NCBI GenBank assembly: GCA_028700095.1
Contig: JAQVTJ010000093.1
Coordinates: 1 to 6,645, forward strand
DNA: 6,645 bases
Source: Methanobacterium sp.
Lineage (GTDB): Archaea; Methanobacteriota; Methanobacteria; Methanobacteriales; Methanobacteriaceae
Direction: 5' to 3'
Position numbers and translations under genes: made by a program. Under the pieces are notes generated by a model. The model made no database searches. It had not been told where the DNA came from and saw only the letters and a list, made by a program, of their open reading frames with translations. Positions 1-6,344 of this stretch are shown here, one piece after another; within the stretch, counting starts at the first letter, position 1, and the number at the start of each line of letters is the position of its first letter.

Positions 1-449
1 AAATAATGGAAGCAATTAAAAAGAAGATTATAGTGGTTGGAGGAGCTAGTATGGGAGCTTTACGAGCATCTGAATTGGATGACTTTGGAATGATAGGTAT
101 AGGCAGGGTTTATCATGATTATAGAAGTGGAATAATAGCATCTGATGATGATGTTGCAGTGGTTATAAACCCCCACACATATGAACAACTCTCTGAAGCA
201 TTTATAAATATAAACTACACATTTAAAGCAGCTATGGCCCAAGAAATAATCAATAAATCAGAATTTAAAACATTAATAAAAACTGCGAAATCAATTTATT
301 ATCCCAAAAGAAATTATAATAAAATATTACAAGAAGCAAATATTAAAGATGAAAGAAAAAAAGCTTTACAAAAATTTTTAAAGGACAATACTATAGATAT
401 TAAAAAGGAAGATGCAATTAATGTTCTAAAATTTGTGAAAAACCTCTAA
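1..449 (+). CDS. tfuA: TfuA-like protein, 5' end cut by window edge (YcaO partner in thioamide formation)
   Basis: This is the C-terminal part of a TfuA-like protein. Counting the ATG at base 6 as residue 1, the family core is plain: VVGGASMGALRASEL (10-24), FGMIGIGRVYHDYRSG (27-42) and SDDDVAV (46-52), followed by a charged, lysine-rich, probably helical tail to residue 147. Family members are usually over 200 residues, and the GASMGALRA motif lies in mid-protein. The codon before the ATG is ATA, so the frame reads ...I-M-E-A-I, matching the region just before this motif. The ATG is therefore probably internal and the gene begins outside the window, with the frame open from base 3. From family knowledge, TfuA works with YcaO to install backbone thioamides, including thioglycine in McrA of methanogens, by releasing sulfide from a thiocarboxylated carrier. 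An upstream ycaO would be expected. The larE-like gene follows after 58 bases. The family call is firm; the substrate is inferred. Confidence 0.85.
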   Translation, partial: IMEAIKKKIIVVGGASMGALRASELDDFGMIGIGRVYHDYRSGIIASDDDVAVVINPHTYEQLSEAFININYTFKAAMAQEIINKSEFKTLIKTAKSIYYPKRNYNKILQEANIKDERKKALQKFLKDNTIDIKKEDAINVLKFVKNL

Positions 450-460
450 AAAAAAGAAAA

Positions 461-468
461 TTTATATA
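461..468 (+). promoter_or_regulatory. Putative archaeal TATA box for the larE-like gene
   Basis: TTTATATA matches the archaeal TATA consensus and lies 40 bases before the ATG at 508. Transcription would be expected to start around 487-492, giving a leader of roughly 15-20 bases. No U-tract separates the tfuA stop (449) from it, so read-through from tfuA is also possible. Such boxes arise by chance in DNA this AT-rich, so position is the main support. Upstream of the start, GGCGGG (490-495) is only a weak, distant match to an SD site. Confidence 0.4.
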
Positions 469-507
469 TTTTATAATATTAAAAAAAAAGGCGGGTATAC
501 TAAAAAA

Positions 508-1554
508 ATGGAATTTGAAGCGAAACTTGAAAAACTTAAGGATTATCTAAAAAATAAGAAATTACTTATAGCATTTTCAGGAGGAGCAGACAGTTCACTC
601 ATTGCATTTATTGCCAATAAAATATCCAAAGAATCACTAGCAGTAACTATAGATAATGGTGTAATGCCAGCTGATTTTATTGGAAATGCAGAAGATATTG
701 CAAAGAAAATTGGTATTAAACATTTAGTTTTAAAAGAAGATTTCCTAGAAGATAAAGCATTCCAATCAAACCCTCCAAACAGATGTTATATATGTAAAAA
801 TAAGATGTATTCTAAATTAGTTGATATTGCTAAAGATGAATGTGAAGTTGTTGATGGAACCAATATAACAGATCTTTTAGAAGATAGACCTGGAATAATG
901 GTTAATTATGATAAAAATATTAAAAGTCCACTGGTTATAGCAGGTTTTACATCTGAAGATGTTAAAAAAGCACTTGAACATCTTAAAATTGACTACTCTA
1001 AATCAACAACTTGTATGGCAACTAGATTATCAAGAAACACTGAAATAACATCAAAAAAAATAAACAGAATAAAATATGCTGAATCTCTTTTAAAAGGAAT
1101 TTCAGGATCTGAAATAGTCAGAGTAAGAGATCAAGATGATATTGCACTTATAGAAATAGAAAATGTTGGAAAGATCCTTAAACCTGGAATTATAAAACAT
1201 ATAGATTCAGAATTAAAAGCTGTTGGATTTAAAAAGGTTACAGTTGATATTGGTGAATATAATAAATCTAATAAAGAACTTGTTATTTACAAACCATGTA
1301 AAGATGAAAAACATAAGATAATGTTTGAAACAGAACTTCCCTATACAATAAATATAAATGCAACCTGTGAACAACTAAAAAAAATTGGAAATGTGAAATG
1401 TTCTAAGGAAATGGGAATAGTAATGCTTGAAATAGATGATAGAAATGTTACAATATTCAAAACAGGAAAACTAGTTGCAAGACGAGTAATAGATAAGGAA
1501 GATGCTGAAAAATTAATTACACAAGTATTACCCGGTATAAGAAGAAATATCTAA
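508..1554 (+). CDS. larE: LarE-like ATP-dependent sulfur transferase with C-terminal extension
   Basis: This 348-residue protein belongs to the adenine-nucleotide alpha-hydrolase (PP-loop) superfamily. The pyrophosphatase loop SGGADSS is at 24-30. LarE signatures follow in order: NPPNRCYICK (88-97), VVDGTNITDLLEDRPG (114-129) and TTCMATRL (167-174). LarE adenylates the carboxylates of a pyridinium dinucleotide and inserts sulfur during synthesis of the nickel-pincer cofactor of lactate racemase, in the cytoplasm. Cys169 aligns with the sulfur-donating cysteine of the Lactobacillus enzyme. With Cys93 and Cys96 it forms the three-cysteine pattern linked to 4Fe-4S LarE enzymes. The LarE core appears to end near residue 265. 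About 80 further residues (271-348) contain Cys287 and Cys298, are not part of the usual ~270-residue LarE, and end in a strand-turn-helix-like segment (NVTIFKTGKLVARRV). No larA, larB or larC lies in the window, so the natural substrate may differ. It follows tfuA on the same strand. Confidence 0.85.
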   Translation: MEFEAKLEKLKDYLKNKKLLIAFSGGADSSLIAFIANKISKESLAVTIDNGVMPADFIGNAEDIAKKIGIKHLVLKEDFLEDKAFQSNPPNRCYICKNKMYSKLVDIAKDECEVVDGTNITDLLEDRPGIMVNYDKNIKSPLVIAGFTSEDVKKALEHLKIDYSKSTTCMATRLSRNTEITSKKINRIKYAESLLKGISGSEIVRVRDQDDIALIEIENVGKILKPGIIKHIDSELKAVGFKKVTVDIGEYNKSNKELVIYKPCKDEKHKIMFETELPYTININATCEQLKKIGNVKCSKEMGIVMLEIDDRNVTIFKTGKLVARRVIDKEDAEKLITQVLPGIRRNI

Positions 1555-1606
1555 AAAAAAATCATTTATACATTTCTCTATAAAATATGGAAATATACTA
1601 AATTTT

Positions 1607-1637
1607 AAAAAAAATATTAGAAATAAAGAAAAAAAAA
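1607..1637 (-). terminator. Putative U-tract termination region for the minus-strand genes
   Basis: Read on the minus strand, two T-runs (nine T at 1637-1629 and eight T at 1614-1607) lie 50-80 bases beyond the stop of the 140-residue gene. Archaeal RNA polymerase commonly terminates at U-rich tracts without a strong hairpin, and no hairpin is evident here. The convergent spacer 1555-1686 holds no gene. No comparable T-run was seen on the + strand after the larE-like gene. Confidence 0.4.
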
Positions 1638-1686
1638 TAGGATAGGGCTATATATATTTATTGGATTTTATTAGTGTTAATATCCC

Positions 1687-2109
1687 TTAAATTTCTTTAT
1701 GTACTTCTTTACAAAATTTTCTTCTGAAACTTGTTAGTTTTTTGAAAAATCCCCTAGAATCTGTTCCTTCAAGGTTTATAAATCTTCCACCAACATCCAC
1801 ATCCATATTATCTGCTTTTATATCGGTTATTTCCACAATAATTTCAGATGCATCTTCAATTGAATCATTAGCACAAAATTTATAATCTAAATACATTTTA
1901 TTATGGGGATAAACCTCATTTAAAGCTTTTTTTATTGTTAGTTCCATGACATTGAAAAAAGTTTCAAGTTCAGGAGATCCTTCCCACCAAAGATTTGCCA
2001 TTATTATTTTTAGGTTAATTGTCTGTATTGAAACATCACCTTTTTTCTTGGCAACAATTCTAATAACTTCAGGATCTGATTTTATTTTAATTATAGGAGT
2101 TTCTGACAT
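1687..2109 (-). CDS. Conserved-looking hypothetical protein, coupled to the CBS-domain gene
   Basis: I do not recognise this 140-residue protein. It is soluble, with no signal peptide or membrane segment, and alternates predicted strands and helices: a strand-rich N-terminus (PIIKIKS, VIRIVAKK, VSIQTINLKI), a NLWWEGSPE turn (39-47), an amphipathic helix, then YLDYKFCANDSIEDASEIIV (73-92), an acidic strand (DNMDVDVGGRF) and a basic C-terminus (KKLTSFRRKFCKEVHKE). Its ATG begins one base after the TAA of the CBS gene, and no SD site is visible in the CBS gene end, so it is probably translated by coupling within one transcript. That placement suggests a partner or effector of the CBS protein. 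A composition typical of its neighbours and an uninterrupted frame support a real gene. No function is assigned. Confidence 0.82.
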   Translation of the reverse strand: MSETPIIKIKSDPEVIRIVAKKKGDVSIQTINLKIIMANLWWEGSPELETFFNVMELTIKKALNEVYPHNKMYLDYKFCANDSIEDASEIIVEITDIKADNMDVDVGGRFINLEGTDSRGFFKKLTSFRRKFCKEVHKEI

Positions 2110-2110
2110 T

Positions 2111-2965
2111 TTAATCGATTATAGCTTTTATTAGATCAACAGCTCTTACTAATCCCACAAGATCTCCTTCAACATCTATTACAGGGATCTGTTCAATATT
2201 TCGTTGTTTCATTTTATTTGCACATTCTTGTACCGATGTTTTAGTAGTTACAATAACCAACTCAGTATTTGCAACATCTTTCATTGTTTTATCACTGAAT
2301 TTAAGATGGTTTTTTATAACATAAAGCACACTTTTACTATCCCACGACCATTTGTCACCTTCAGTGCCTACAGAAGTGTTATGTACTGTTCTTTCAGATA
2401 CAACTTCACTTTCCTCTATAAAATCTGTTTCAGTAAGTATTCCCGAGATTTTACCATCATTATTCAATCCTAGTAGTACTTTAAGTTTATAATATCTCAT
2501 TATTTCAAATGCCACATTTAATGGTGTTCTTTCCCATGTGGTTGGGATATTTTGGATCATATAATTTTCAGCAGGCTCCTGGATATCCATTTTCCATAAT
2601 GCTTTATTAATTAAATCTGAAGCAGTTACAAGACCTACCAACTGTCCTTCCTCTACAATTGGAACCCTTCTAATATCATATTCTATCATTTTAGCTGCAA
2701 CATCTTTTATATCATCATTAGGAGATGCAGTTATAATATCTCTAGTCATTATAAGTGCTATTTGTTCTTCATCAGGATTTTCAACTAAATCTGTTCTTGT
2801 CAAAACACCAACAAGTTCATTTGTCCCATTTTTTACAACAGGCAATCCTGATACTTTTTTTTCTCTCATAATTTCCAGGGCATTGGTACGGTTACCTGGC
2901 ACATGGACAAAATATATGTCTTGGGCCATTATTTCTTTTACAAACATTTTCTTAACACCAGCCAT
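2111..2965 (-). CDS. Four-CBS-domain protein (probable adenosyl-nucleotide sensor)
   Basis: This 284-residue cytoplasmic protein consists of four CBS domains and little else: about 10-62 (EIMAQD to RTDLVE), 71-124 (LIMTRD to ASDLIN), 134-185 (NYMIQN to ETDFIE) and 228-283 (TMKDVA to AVDLIK). Each keeps the xGhhTxxDL-like end or a close variant, and GLPVV, RVPIV and QIPVI cores are present in three of them. CBS pairs usually bind AMP, ATP or S-adenosylmethionine and control a partner. There is no attached catalytic domain, so the protein must act on something else. A stretch of about 42 residues (186-227) with WSWDSKSVLYVIKNHL separates CBS3 from CBS4. The first ATG has no SD site; Met7 (codon 2947-2945) is preceded by GGTGTT and begins MFVKEIM, typical for the family, so the real start may be 2947. 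The gene follows usp by 56 bases and precedes the 140-residue gene by one. Confidence 0.93.
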   Translation of the reverse strand: MAGVKKMFVKEIMAQDIYFVHVPGNRTNALEIMREKKVSGLPVVKNGTNELVGVLTRTDLVENPDEEQIALIMTRDIITASPNDDIKDVAAKMIEYDIRRVPIVEEGQLVGLVTASDLINKALWKMDIQEPAENYMIQNIPTTWERTPLNVAFEIMRYYKLKVLLGLNNDGKISGILTETDFIEESEVVSERTVHNTSVGTEGDKWSWDSKSVLYVIKNHLKFSDKTMKDVANTELVIVTTKTSVQECANKMKQRNIEQIPVIDVEGDLVGLVRAVDLIKAIID

Positions 2966-3021
2966 ATTAAAATTAATAGGCGAAGATTAAAATAATAAAA
3001 AATTTATTTTTTTTCTTCAAT

Positions 3022-3468
3022 TTATTCAATATGCACAGCTAAAACAGGACATTTAGCAGATCTAACCACTTTTTCTGTTACACTTCCAAGTAAAAATCTG
3101 TCTAATCCATGTTTACCTGAAGTTCCTATTACAACCAGATCAATACCCTCTTCATCAATTGTTTTAAGTATTATATCTGCAGGAGAACCTTCTTTTGTTT
3201 CTAATGTAACTTTTATATCTCCTTCTTCTAAATTATCTTTAGTGGCCATTTCAAAGATATGTTCCAGTGCAATTCGACCTTCTTCTTTCAGCATTTCCTT
3301 AATTCTTATAATAAGATCTTCAGCAGGTAATCCAACTAGGGAAGATGTTTCAATAAAATTTAAGGCAATAATTTCTGCACCACTTGCACGTGCAATCCAT
3401 ATTGCATTTTCTGATGCTTTATTTGCATACTCAGAACCATCTGTGGGTAGAAGTATTTTTTTATACAT
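3022..3468 (-). CDS. Universal stress protein, UspA family, ATP-binding type
   Basis: This is a 148-residue single-domain cytoplasmic Usp with a Rossmann-like alpha/beta fold. The N-terminal strand KKILLPTDGSE carries the conserved Asp10. Near the C-terminus GTSGKHGLDRFLLGS fits the G-2x-G-9x-G(S/T) ATP-binding signature (Gly115, Gly118, Gly128, Ser129), followed by the usual SAKCPVLAV strand. This places it with ATP-binding members such as MJ0577 rather than the non-binding UspA group. Such proteins usually act as dimers that bind ATP and respond to stress or energy state. A GTG three codons upstream (3477-3475) keeps the frame open, but it lies inside the SD site GAGGTGA, so the ATG at 3468 is the better start. 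The CBS gene follows after 56 bases on the same strand, and the two may form a nucleotide-responsive unit. A separate promoter is likely in the 215-base gap after serS. Confidence 0.95.
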   Translation of the reverse strand: MYKKILLPTDGSEYANKASENAIWIARASGAEIIALNFIETSSLVGLPAEDLIIRIKEMLKEEGRIALEHIFEMATKDNLEEGDIKVTLETKEGSPADIILKTIDEEGIDLVVIGTSGKHGLDRFLLGSVTEKVVRSAKCPVLAVHIE

Positions 3469-3473
3469 TTGGT

Positions 3474-3480
3474 TCACCTC
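3474..3480 (-). promoter_or_regulatory. Strong Shine-Dalgarno site of the universal stress gene
   Basis: On the minus strand GAGGTGA is complementary to the archaeal 16S rRNA 3' end (ATCACCTCC) and sits five bases before the ATG at 3468. It contains the in-frame GTG that gives the longest reading frame and therefore decides the start. It is the only strong SD site in the window; the other complete genes have weak or no visible ones. Confidence 0.8.
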
Positions 3481-3524
3481 TTATGAAGTTATTAATTATA
3501 CAACCATAATTTTTTTTAAACAAG

Positions 3525-3532
3525 GATATAAA
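3525..3532 (-). promoter_or_regulatory. Putative TATA box of the usp-CBS unit
   Basis: The minus-strand sequence TTTATATC (in TTTTTATATCC) lies about 60 bases before the ATG. It predicts a start of transcription near 3500 and a leader of roughly 30 bases carrying the SD site. A second candidate, TTTAAATT, lies slightly further upstream. Support is by motif and spacing only. Confidence 0.4.
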
Positions 3533-3629
3533 AACATAATTTAAATTCTATGGGATTATTTGGTTGTCATACCATATATAATATTCAATTTAAAATTTTT
3601 TTAAAAGTTATACAATAAATTATATTTAT

Positions 3630-3656
3630 AATTTCCATAAAATATTAATGGAAATT
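3630..3656. repeat. Inverted repeat downstream of serS (9-bp arms)
   Basis: AATTTCCAT (3630-3638) and ATGGAAATT (3648-3656) are perfect complements around a nine-base loop (AAAATATTA). The repeat lies 28-54 bases beyond the serS stop. It could be an RNA hairpin in the serS 3' end or a protein-binding site ahead of usp. A third copy of the core, TTTCCAT, spans the serS stop codon at 3678-3684. The minus strand has no immediate long T-run after the hairpin, so it is not a classical terminator. Confidence 0.4.
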
Positions 3657-3683
3657 TATATATTCATTTTATAATTGTTTCCA

Positions 3684-4970
3684 TTATTTTTGAAGTTCAA
3701 TAACTGTTTTACCATTCATATATGGGATTAAAACTTCTGGAATAATTATAGAACCATCTTCCTGCTGATAATTTTCGAGAATACAACAAATAGTTCTTTC
3801 TGTTGCAATTGCAGTACTGTTTAATGTATGACAGGTTTTTAAAGAATCTGAATCTCCTTGTATACCATAACGACTATTTAATTTACGGGCCTGATAATCT
3901 CTGCAATTGGTGCATGAAACTAGTTCCCTGTAAGTTTCTGAACCAGGGAACCAGCCTTCTAGATCATATTTTTTTGAAGCATTATCATTTAACTCTGAAG
4001 AAACAATGGAAACTATTCTATAGGGAAGTCCAAGTTTTTTATAGATAATTTCAGCATTTTCCAATAATTCATTATGAAGATCCTTTGATTGTTCTTCACT
4101 TGAAAAAATGAATTGTTCTATTTTTTCAAACTGATGAACCCTGAATATTCCAAGTGTATCCCTACCATGGGAACCTGCTTCTCTTCTAAAACATGATGAA
4201 ACACCACAATACTTACGTGGTAATGTTCTTTCATCAATTATTTCCCCTCTATGAAGTGCAGCTAATGTTTGTTCTGAGGTAGCTATCAGAAAAAGATCTT
4301 CATCCTCTATTTTGTATAATGTATCCTCAAAATCAGCAAGTTCAGATGCTTCTTTAATAACATCATGTTTAATAAAAAATGGTGTTTGAAATAATGTATA
4401 ACCCTGTTCAGTTAATATATCCATGGCAAATTTAAGTAAAGCCATATTTAAGTATACAATATCTGCCTTTAAATAATAGAAACGGGAACCTGAAATTTCT
4501 GCTGCTCTTTTAAATTCAGCACCATCAATTCCTTCAATTAAATCCACATGGCTAGATGGTTTAAAATTGAAAACAGGAATTTCACCTTCTTTTGAGATTA
4601 TTAAATTATCATCTTCAGTATCTGATATTGGAACATCATCATCAACAATATTTCCCACTTTATAACGATACTCATCCCTTTTTACTATAAATTCAGTGAT
4701 CATGGGTTCTAATTGACTAATTTCAGTTGCAACTTCTTTTGCTCTGATTTGAAGCTTTTTAAGTTGGTCTTTATCCTGTTTTCTTGCTTGGTTAAATGAA
4801 TGTGATAATTTATTCCGTTCCCCACGAAGATCATTCAATCTTTGAAGTTCATTTCTCCATTTTGTATCATATTCAACAACTTTATCAACATTTTCCGTTG
4901 TTCTAAAACGTTTCTTTTCTGATTCACGAATTAAATCAGGATTTTCTCTGAAAAGTTTAATATTTAACAT
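3684..4970 (-). CDS. serS: Serine--tRNA ligase (type-1, eukaryote/archaea-like SerRS)
   Basis: This 428-residue class II aminoacyl-tRNA synthetase charges tRNA-Ser (and tRNA-Sec where present) with serine using ATP. It starts MLNIKLFRENPDLIRES, as the family does, followed by the helical tRNA-binding arm (about 27-105, charged coiled coil). The catalytic domain has motif 1 around GYTLFQTPFF (190-199), the serine-binding TSEQT loop (231-235), motif 2 CFRREAGSHGRDT (260-272) running into GIFRVHQFEKIEQF (275-288), and motif 3 NSTAIATERTICCILENYQ (384-402). Length is normal and no key motif is missing. Many methanogens instead carry the atypical zinc-dependent type-2 SerRS, which this is not. ASKKYDLEGWFPGS (331-344) and GSHGRDT resemble eukaryotic cytosolic SerRS as I recall it. 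No clear SD site precedes the ATG (TGATGATACC), so initiation may be leaderless or SD-independent. It lies 121 bases after the amidohydrolase stop. Confidence 0.97.
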   Translation of the reverse strand: MLNIKLFRENPDLIRESEKKRFRTTENVDKVVEYDTKWRNELQRLNDLRGERNKLSHSFNQARKQDKDQLKKLQIRAKEVATEISQLEPMITEFIVKRDEYRYKVGNIVDDDVPISDTEDDNLIISKEGEIPVFNFKPSSHVDLIEGIDGAEFKRAAEISGSRFYYLKADIVYLNMALLKFAMDILTEQGYTLFQTPFFIKHDVIKEASELADFEDTLYKIEDEDLFLIATSEQTLAALHRGEIIDERTLPRKYCGVSSCFRREAGSHGRDTLGIFRVHQFEKIEQFIFSSEEQSKDLHNELLENAEIIYKKLGLPYRIVSIVSSELNDNASKKYDLEGWFPGSETYRELVSCTNCRDYQARKLNSRYGIQGDSDSLKTCHTLNSTAIATERTICCILENYQQEDGSIIIPEVLIPYMNGKTVIELQK

Positions 4971-5091
4971 GGTATCATCAGCTTTTTCTTTTATATTTTT
5001 ATCTATTTTTTTTAAATAATAACTTATTAATATTATATTTAATTAAAATCCATTTTTTTTATAAAAATATCTATAAAATATTTAGGGATTA

Positions 5092-6252
5092 TTATTTATA
5101 TCTTTTAAATACAATATTACCCTCTTTAATTAAAGCATTTATTTTTTGGGTTTGGGTTCTGTTAATTAAGGAAAGAATTGGATCTCCAGATAATCCATTT
5201 ACAAGCATTATATCAGCTAATTTACCTTCTTTGATCATACCACTATTCAATTGTAAAGCTTTTGCAGGATTTACTGTTGCCATTTTAAATATTTCAACAG
5301 GCGAAATATATTCTTTGTAATAAGCCCTTGTAACTTTAAGTGCAAATTCCATTTCACTAAACATATTAGGAGAGTTAAACATTAAATTATCAGTTCCCAG
5401 ACATATATTTATCCCAAGATCTAACATTTCCTTTAAAGGAGGAATTCCAACACATAATGAACCATTAGATCTAGGACAAGACACTACAGAAGTTCCTGTT
5501 TCACTAATAAGTTTTAAATCATCATTTAATGGGAATGTTACATGTATAAGAAGATCAAAACCTGCCTTTAAAGCTCTTTCAACCTCGGTTTTACCAGTTA
5601 ATTTCAATGAACTTATTTGAAGCTCCTCATATTCCGCAACATGTATAGAAGATAATTTAGAATTTTTCCTACAAATATCAGTTATTATAGTTGTAATTTC
5701 ATCATCAACTTCTCCAAATCCACTTAAACCTATTCCATCACAAGATTTAAGAATCATCTCAACTGTTTTTTTAAGTTCTGATCTACTATTATTGGAATTA
5801 TAGAATGATTCATGTCTTCCTAATATTATTTTGGTAATAGAACTATTTATCCCTGCCTTTTTAAGTAAATCAATACCTTCAAATCCTCCTTCTCTAAAAT
5901 CAACAAATGTACTTGTACCTGTTTGTAACATTAAATCTAATGTACATTGTATTGCTTCTATAATATCCTGTGAAGATGTTTTAGCAAGTATCTGATGTTT
6001 TATACCATTTGGAGGTTTTACTATTTTATCTATAGAATAACCATCACCCATATCCTTTGCAACAGAATCCCCAATATGCACATGAGAATTAATAAGGGAC
6101 GGTGCTGCAATACAACCTTTTCCATCTATTATTTTACCTTTTAAAAGCTTTTCAGACACTTCTATAATTTCATTTTCTTCAATGATTATATTTGCTTTAC
6201 ATAGATCCATATTCTCACCATAGAGAACATGGGCATTTTTTATTGTGATCAT
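5092..6252 (-). CDS. Amidohydrolase-superfamily protein (SsnA/chlorohydrolase-type deaminase or hydrolase), substrate unknown
   Basis: This 386-residue metal-dependent hydrolase of the COG0402-type group (SsnA, atrazine chlorohydrolase, adenosine- and cytosine-type deaminases) is probably cytoplasmic. The N-terminal beta-sandwich strand MITIKNAHVLYG and the C-terminal GKLADIMLVNG strand flank a TIM barrel. Metal and catalytic residues are all visible: His57 and His59 in NSHVHIGD, His204 and Glu207 in HVAEYEE, His237 in LLIHVTF, and Asp288 in LGTDNLMFNSP. SCPRSNGSLCVG (258-269) is a family signature. The His-x-x-Glu pairing fits a mononuclear-metal deaminase or dechlorinase-like mechanism on a purine, pyrimidine or guanidine-type ring, but the substrate cannot be read from sequence. 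It is somewhat shorter than many relatives (about 420-450) without losing key residues. No SD site precedes the ATG (TTTAATTTA). Serine-tRNA ligase lies downstream; no pathway partner is in the window. Confidence 0.9.
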   Translation of the reverse strand: MITIKNAHVLYGENMDLCKANIIIEENEIIEVSEKLLKGKIIDGKGCIAAPSLINSHVHIGDSVAKDMGDGYSIDKIVKPPNGIKHQILAKTSSQDIIEAIQCTLDLMLQTGTSTFVDFREGGFEGIDLLKKAGINSSITKIILGRHESFYNSNNSRSELKKTVEMILKSCDGIGLSGFGEVDDEITTIITDICRKNSKLSSIHVAEYEELQISSLKLTGKTEVERALKAGFDLLIHVTFPLNDDLKLISETGTSVVSCPRSNGSLCVGIPPLKEMLDLGINICLGTDNLMFNSPNMFSEMEFALKVTRAYYKEYISPVEIFKMATVNPAKALQLNSGMIKEGKLADIMLVNGLSGDPILSLINRTQTQKINALIKEGNIVFKRYK

Positions 6253-6292
6253 TAAATTAAATTATTATATTTTCTAATATTATTAATTTTTT

Positions 6293-6300
6293 AATATAAA
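6293..6300 (-). promoter_or_regulatory. Putative TATA box of the amidohydrolase gene
   Basis: On the minus strand TTTATATT lies about 44 bases before the ATG at 6252. It predicts transcription starting near 6270 and a leader of under 20 bases without an SD site. The surrounding DNA is almost pure A/T, so other boxes are possible. Confidence 0.4.
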
Positions 6301-6344
6301 TTTTAAAATATTAAACATAAAAAAATCTCTAACACTATATACAT

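Noticed and set aside
6..8. ATG at base 6 as the true start of the TfuA-like protein
   Set aside because: The conserved core would begin only nine residues in, the preceding codon fits the family, and the protein would lack its N-terminal half. The window edge cuts the gene. A genuinely short gene cannot be excluded without upstream sequence.
60..242. Minus-strand frame of 60 codons
   Set aside because: It lies antisense inside the well-supported tfuA-like frame and is cysteine/tyrosine-rich with no family resemblance.
1946..2473. Two + strand frames opposite the 140-residue and CBS genes
   Set aside because: They are antisense shadows of strong genes with unlikely compositions.
3242..3544. 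+ strand frame of 100 codons opposite usp
   Set aside because: It is antisense to a clear Usp gene, has no SD site, and its last part runs through the usp promoter.
3655..4048. TTTATATA at 3655-3662 followed by an 81-codon + strand frame at 3803
   Set aside because: The frame is antisense to the serS 3' end and the distance from the box is too long. TATA-like strings are common by chance in this spacer.
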